Assembly: GCA_003254925.1 (NCBI GenBank)
Contig: QANZ01012400.1
Location: forward strand, 1-64,000
Direction: 5' to 3'
Source of the DNA: Chamaecrista fasciculata
Taxonomy: Eukaryota > Streptophyta > Magnoliopsida > Fabales > Fabaceae
DNA length: 64,000 bases
Part shown: positions 59,590 to 64,000 of the stretch, in pieces
How positions within the stretch are numbered: the first letter of the stretch is position 1
Layout of the letters: every line of letters starts with the position of its first letter
The notes under the pieces: model-generated
The model's input: only the letters and a program-made list of their open reading frames with translations
The model's database searches: none
Told to the model about the DNA's origin: nothing
Program-made: the position numbers and the translations under genes

Positions 59590-60166
59590 TAAAATTATTA
59601 TTTGTGACAAGTTAAAAAAAATGCCACTAAAGGCACTTTCAGTGGCAACAATTATTGCCACAAAAGATTTTGGTTTATTCTGAAAGTGACATTAAGTGGC
59701 AATAAAAGTTGCCACTACTAGTATTATATGTGGCGACCAAAATAGTTGTCACTAAACATATATCAGTGGCAACAAAAAGTCGCCACAAAAACCTTATTTT
59801 TTGTCCTAGTGCGTTACTTCTGTGGCAACAAAAGTCGCCACAAAAAGTATTATATGTGGCGACCAAAGGAGTTGTCACTAAAAGCATATCAGTGGCAAAA
59901 CAAAGTCGCCACAAAAACCTTATTTTTTTTGTCCTTGTGCTATGCTTCAGTGGCAACCTAACATCCATTTGTGGCGGTATTGGTTGTCACTAAAAGTGTA
60001 TCTTTTGTGGCGAGCACAAAAGTCGCCACTAATACTTTCAGTGACAGCACTTCTTGCGGCGACTTATTGACGACTCTAAGGTTGCCACTAAAACATTTTT
60101 TGTGGCGAGAATCAGGCTTTTAGTGGCGACTTGTGGTTGCCACTAAAACGTGTTTTTTTTGTAGTG
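59590..60166. repeat. Right subterminal repeats of the CACTA element
   Basis: Units such as AAAAGTTGCCACTA and TGTGGCGACCAAA repeat. Within them a segment of about 110 bases is directly duplicated (59720-59810 and 59845-59935), both copies with AAGTCGCCACAAAAACCTTA. Open frames on both strands here come from the repeat and do not represent genes. Confidence 0.85.
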
Positions 60167-60219
60167 ACTACAGTATGGGAGGATTTTACCATCGACGACA
60201 ATGTCTTCTTCAACCTTGC

Positions 60220-60690
60220 CTGAAACTTAGCACAGTTAGTCCGTCAAACGTTTTTCATCTATTTTTCCGTTAAAAAAGGGAAAAATAAACTTTAATCCCC
60301 AAAAGTTTTACTTTTTTATATCAAGGTGGAGATGGAGGCTAAGGTTGGGCCTGAGATTGCAATCTTTGTGCAAAGAAAGCTCCGCCATGGCGGTAGAGAC
60401 AGAGAGAGATGTGTTTTTTGGGCAAATTCAGTTAAAATCTTAATTTATTTCTTTTTCTTACGTTTTGATCCTATTATATAAAGAAAAAGGACCTTAATAT
60501 AAGAAAATAAAACTTTTGGACAATGAAAGTTTATTTTTCCTTTTTTTTAACGAAAAAATGGATGAAAACGTTTGAGAGACCATCTGTGCCAAGTTTTGGA
60601 AAACTGAGGGACCAATATGGAACGAAAAATAACTGAGGGACCTATTTGGAACATTGAGCATAACTGAGGGACCAAAATAGGACTTTGGCC
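60220..60690. repeat. Foldback element next to the CACTA element
   Basis: The left arm (ACGTTTTTCATCTATTTTTC, 60248) and right arm (about 60545-60575, AAAAAATGGATGAAAACGTT) are inverted copies. Outer phrases continue to AAATAGGACTTTGGCC near 60675. Confidence 0.65.
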
Positions 60691-60704
60691 AAATTAAAAT
60701 TAGG

Positions 60705-61050
60705 CAAAAGTATTAAATTTGTCCTCAATCTTTTTTTATTATCAATTTCGTCCCCAATGTTTAACATTTTGGTCAATTTTATCCTTTACTCTTACTTTAG
60801 CCAAATATTAATGAGAGAATTTACGTGACTAATGATATGTAATGTAAAATTGATAGAAAAAGAAACTCAAATCTTAACTCAAATTAAAAACAAGATGCAG
60901 TTTGCTGCTAATTTATTGAAAAAAGTTAATCAAAAGATAAAATTGACCAAAATATAAAACATTGGGGATGAAATTGATAGAAAAAATAAAGATTGGGAAC
61001 GAAATTAACAGTTAGTGTAAAATTTGGGGACTAAATTGGTGTTTTTGCCT
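60705..61050. repeat. Foldback element with 'tcgtccccaatg' arms
   Basis: CAATTTCGTCCCCAATGTTT (60743) is matched by AAACATTGGGGATGAAATTG (60957), and TTGGTCAATTTTATCCTT by a complement near 60925. No coding content. A half copy of this family is at 46.8 kb. Confidence 0.75.
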
Positions 61051-61339
61051 TAAAATTACTGTAATGATTTGGTTCTTGGGTCAAATTTAGGGATCAAAAA
61101 ATAAAAATTTAAGGACCAAAAAGTATAAATTATTTCAAAATCATAGATCAATTCGTCACTTAGGATCAAATAATTGACAATTGAAATATTTCAAGGAACA
61201 AATCGTACACTTCAATTATCCAATTAAAGATTGACTAGTTGAATTGGTATAAATTTAGGGAGCAAATAGTAACTTTTTTTGTGAAAATATTATAAGTAGA
61301 TAATAGGTTCTAGATGGATTTGAGGAAAAAGAAAAAGGA

Positions 61340-61718
61340 AAAGGGAAAAAGAATAGCCACCGAAAATATCCGTGGCTAATCCATAGTAATACTTCATATA
61401 TTTTGAAAAAGACATTAGCCACGAAAATTTCCGTAGCTAATCCATAGCAACAATTCTATTATTTTTTAAAAAAATTAGCTACAACAAATTTTTGTAGCTA
61501 TTAACTTTAGCTACAAAATTCATTTAGTTATGAAATATTTCGTAACAATTCTGTAGCTGATTTGTAGCAAACATTTCCTGCCTTTGCGCCCCACTCACTT
61601 TTCTAACTTTAGCTACGAAAATTTTTGCGGTAGCTAACCCGTAGTTAATTAGCTACAGAATAGCTATGGAAAATTTCGATAGCAAAATTCCATAGCTAAT
61701 TCTGTATTTTCTTGTAGT
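61340..61718. repeat. 'tagctacgaaaat' repeats ending TTGTAGTG
   Basis: Degenerate units such as ATTAGCCACGAAAATTTCCG and TTAGCTACAAAATTC lead to a CACTA-like terminus, TTTTCTTGTAGTG (about 61705-61717). No opposite terminus or target duplication was found in the window. Probably the end of a second CACTA element, truncated. Confidence 0.5.
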
Positions 61719-61929
61719 GTTGATTCTATGAAGAAAAACTCAATATATTAATATTTAATTTTAAACATAACTCATCACTTTTCATTATTTAATATTTTAA
61801 TCAATTTAAATACTATTATCTCTCTAATCTCATTATTTCTTTAGATTTTTTTTTATGTTTTATATTTTTTTTTTCAACTTATACATTTTATCTTATAGTA
61901 TTGATAATTGATAATATATAGAGAAAAAA

Positions 61930-62430
61930 CAAGATCAAAATTCTATTTCGGTCCCAAATGTTTACCCAAAGTTCTACTTTGATCCTTAATAATTGTTTGT
62001 TTTGTTTTGATCTTTTAATGAATTGTCCCTAACTATTGAATATAACCATATTTCTCTTGTCTTAAACCTGAACATTAAGAACCAAAGCAAAACTTTAGAT
62101 AAGCATTAGGGATTAAAATAAGATTTTGGCCCAAAAAATATTTCGGCCCCCCTTATCCAAAAATCCTTGCTCTACCCCTGACTCTTGGTACTCCCAAAGT
62201 ATATATATATATATATATATATATAATCAGTTTCAATTGTACTCCCAAAGTTTTTTTTTTGTAATTATATCCCCAATATTTCATATTTGAATCAATTGTA
62301 CCCTTAATATTTCATACTTGAGTCAATTGTACCCCAAAATTGAAGGTATAATTGACACACAAAAAAAAAATTGGAGTGTAAATGATCTGAAAAATTTTAG
62401 GGGTACAACTGAAACTGACCTCATACTTTG
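61930..62430. repeat. Foldback fragments and 'caattgtacc' foldback
   Basis: 61935-62180 is a single arm of the 'ggtcccaaatgtttaccc' family, ending near CTCTACCCCTG. 62215-62430 is an inverted pair (AGTTTCAATTGTACTCCC with GGGTACAACTGAAACTG), related to 13425-13785. A (TA)n run separates them at 62201-62225. Confidence 0.6.
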
Positions 62431-62439
62431 GATGTATAA

Positions 62440-63057
62440 AAATGTTTTTTCTTTAATAATATAAAATAAATTATAAACAAAATAACATACAAATCATATT
62501 TTAAGTGCAATTTATGTATTAAAGTTATAATTGAATTTCGAGTAAACTAATTATGCATGTATATCAAAATTTAGTCCAACACCATCCAATTGATGAACTC
62601 TCATTAATTAAAGTCTACATAATATATAATCAATGTTATGTGAATTCTCCTATTTAATTTTTTATTTAGTTTTTTCTTTTTGTTATAAATTTATATAAAT
62701 TGAGTAATTTCGTGTATTTGTTTCTCCTTTGTGTCAATTTCAGTTCAACCAAAACCAGATATGGAGATTGCCATGCTGGATGTTGGATGAGAAAAACTCT
62801 AGCGTGAAACTAACAATTAATTAAGGTAACTAATTAATAAATCACTTGAATTTGGAAACTAATTAATTATTACTCACCACAATCGAATACAACCCATGAA
62901 GTAGTGCTAAGTAAATTTCACACCCCAAAAAGTAAAAACAAGACGAAGAGAAATTAAAGACATCCATTACAAAGTACGTGTGAGTGTGTGTGTGTGATTA
63001 AAGTTTTCGAGAATATTAAAAAAAAAAAAAGAAAAAAGCAGCATGAGGATATATTCT
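62440..63057. other. AT-rich spacer, no gene seen
   Basis: A short GT run near 62980. No coding content is recognised. The 3' flank of the peptide exon at 63.06 kb begins in its right part. Confidence 0.4.
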
Positions 63058-63125
63058 TCAATGTCCTCCGCCTTTTTTAGGTGCACACAGTACATTGGGC
63101 TGATGATCTTGAGGACATCCTCTAG
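63058..63125 (-). CDS. Small secreted peptide gene 7, exon 2 only (partial)
   Basis: An acceptor (TATATAGGTGCAG) is followed by an exon, 63125-63058, in the family phase. With the preceding G it codes for ARGCPQDHQPNVLCAPKKGG, then GH and a stop. It keeps the DHQPNV core between two cysteines and shares the GGGH end with peptide gene 5. Exon 1 (expected at higher coordinates) was not found up to 64000. The intron holds a 180-base Helitron-like element and may be long, so exon 1 may lie beyond the window. It could also be an isolated exon. Confidence 0.6.
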
Positions 63126-63212
63126 CTGCACCTATATAATGCACATGAAATGCAATCATCTTAATATAATCTTCAGGTCAACAAATTGGTTATACACACA
63201 CATATACATATA

Positions 63213-63392
63213 CTAGGGGCTTTGCGTGCCCTAACGGGCACGCAAATATGTATGTAAAATAAATAAGGGACTAAATTGTTAACTTAATAAAGAAAGAGAG
63301 ACCAAATAGTAAATTTTCTCTTATTTTTAATTTTATAGACTATAGTTTTAAACATGGACGACCAGAAAGGGGTGGAGCCATATAATATAAGA
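63213..63392 (-). mobile_element. Miniature Helitron-like element C (180 bp)
   Basis: The same length and ends as element A at 17443-17622: TC start, hairpin GCGTGCCCGTTAGGGCACGC, then CTAG, in an A|T site. Like element A, it follows exon 2 of a peptide gene on the intron side and lies in the same orientation. Confidence 0.75.
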
Positions 63393-63514
63393 TATGTATA
63401 GGAAGAAAAAATTTAAATTTCAAAAACAATAAATTTCACTCTACCATGCAAAATTTATAAAGTTTTGTTGATTTTTATTGAATATTACAACTTCATATAA
63501 TTTTAAAAATGTAA

Positions 63515-63885
63515 ATTTAAAAAATGGTCCCTGTGATCTGGCTTATTTATACGATAGTATTCTGTGGTTCAAAAATTTCAAAATTGAGGCTTGTAATTTA
63601 CACCATTAACATATTGGGGTTCTGTTGTTAAAAATTAACTATAAATGACAAGTAAAATCTCATTCCAATCCCTAATAAGGACTAAAATGGAATATAGTGT
63701 AAATATTAGGGATCAAAATGAGATTTTTACATGTCATATGAAGTTAAATTTTTATGATACGACCCAATATGTTAACGGTGCAAACTATAAATCCCAATTT
63801 ATAAATTTTAAAATCATAAGATTTCATTGTTTAGATAGGCTAAACCATAGAGATCGACTATTTTTATGATTTACCCTAGAAAAGA
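63515..63885. repeat. Degenerate foldback element
   Basis: TTAACATATTGGGGTTCTGT (63606) and CCAATATGTTAACGGTGC (63763) are inverted partners. The outer arms include CCCTGTGATCTGGC and a weaker complement near 63850. The short frame at 63645-63869 lies inside it and is not a gene. Confidence 0.55.
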
Positions 63886-64000
63886 TTTCTACTATATATA
63901 GAATATAAATAAATAAAAATCAAGTAGTTGTCAATTGTCATATTGAGCATTTTAATTTCACTATTTTTCATTTATTTTTATTTTATAATTTATATATAAC

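Larger units (their letters stand above)
54335..60166. mobile_element. CACTA DNA transposon, 5.83 kb, non-autonomous
   Basis: The left terminus CACTACAACAAA (54335) and right terminus TTTTTTTTGTAGTG (ending 60166) are CACTA-type ends. They are flanked by a perfect 3-base target duplication, ACT (54332-54334 and 60167-60169), as expected for this superfamily. Both ends carry dense subterminal repeats. No frame resembling TNPD/TNP2-type transposase or TNPA is visible in the 4.4-kb interior. The interior instead contains a half foldback (55655-55830), a CT-rich leader-like zone near 56940-57113 and a possible two-exon frame at 58842-59278. Without transposase it would depend on another element. 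Confidence 0.88.

Noticed and set aside
59675..59993. Open frames of 70-97 codons on both strands near 59.7-60.0 kb
   Set aside because: They lie in the CACTA subterminal repeats and repeat the same short phrases; they are by-products of the repeat.

Overview
The window is nuclear DNA from a flowering plant, most likely a eudicot. It is AT-rich, its genes have GT-AG introns, and it carries plant-type LRR receptor kinases, RING-H2 proteins, a tRNA-Thr gene and Copia, CACTA, Helitron-like and SINE elements. Two N gaps and single Ns show a draft assembly. The species cannot be read from the sequence.

Layout. At 1.3-9.1 kb two very similar MIK2-like LRR receptor kinase genes lie tail to tail as an inverted duplication. 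A more diverged third copy lies at 36.3-39.6 kb on the minus strand. Between them, at 14.7-34.2 kb, is a minus-strand array of six very short two-exon loci, with a seventh 3' exon at 63.1 kb. Each has a first exon coding for a signal peptide and a phase-1 intron. The second exon codes for a 19-26 residue tail centred on a (D)HQPNV-type motif. Four loci look intact, two are decayed and one is cut off by the window edge. The coding pieces are too small and too split to appear as ordinary open reading frames. This peptide family is the main finding.

The array is interrupted by an intact Copia retrotransposon at 21.4-26.5 kb. Its LTRs look identical and it has a 5-bp target duplication. Two RING-H2 membrane-protein genes, at 44.8 and 49.8 kb, flank a tRNA-Thr(AGU) gene and the remnant of another Copia element. 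A complete 5.8-kb CACTA element at 54.3-60.2 kb has an ACT target duplication. It has repeat-rich ends and a possible two-exon cargo gene, but no recognisable transposase. Much of the remaining DNA consists of foldback (inverted-repeat) elements of several hundred bases and small Helitron-like insertions.

How the genes may work together (inference): the receptor kinases are built to sense extracellular ligands, and the small genes are built to secrete short peptides. In Arabidopsis the related receptor MIK2 perceives SCOOP peptides, but the peptides here lack the SCOOP Ser-x-Ser motif. A local ligand-receptor relationship is a testable idea, not something the sequence proves.
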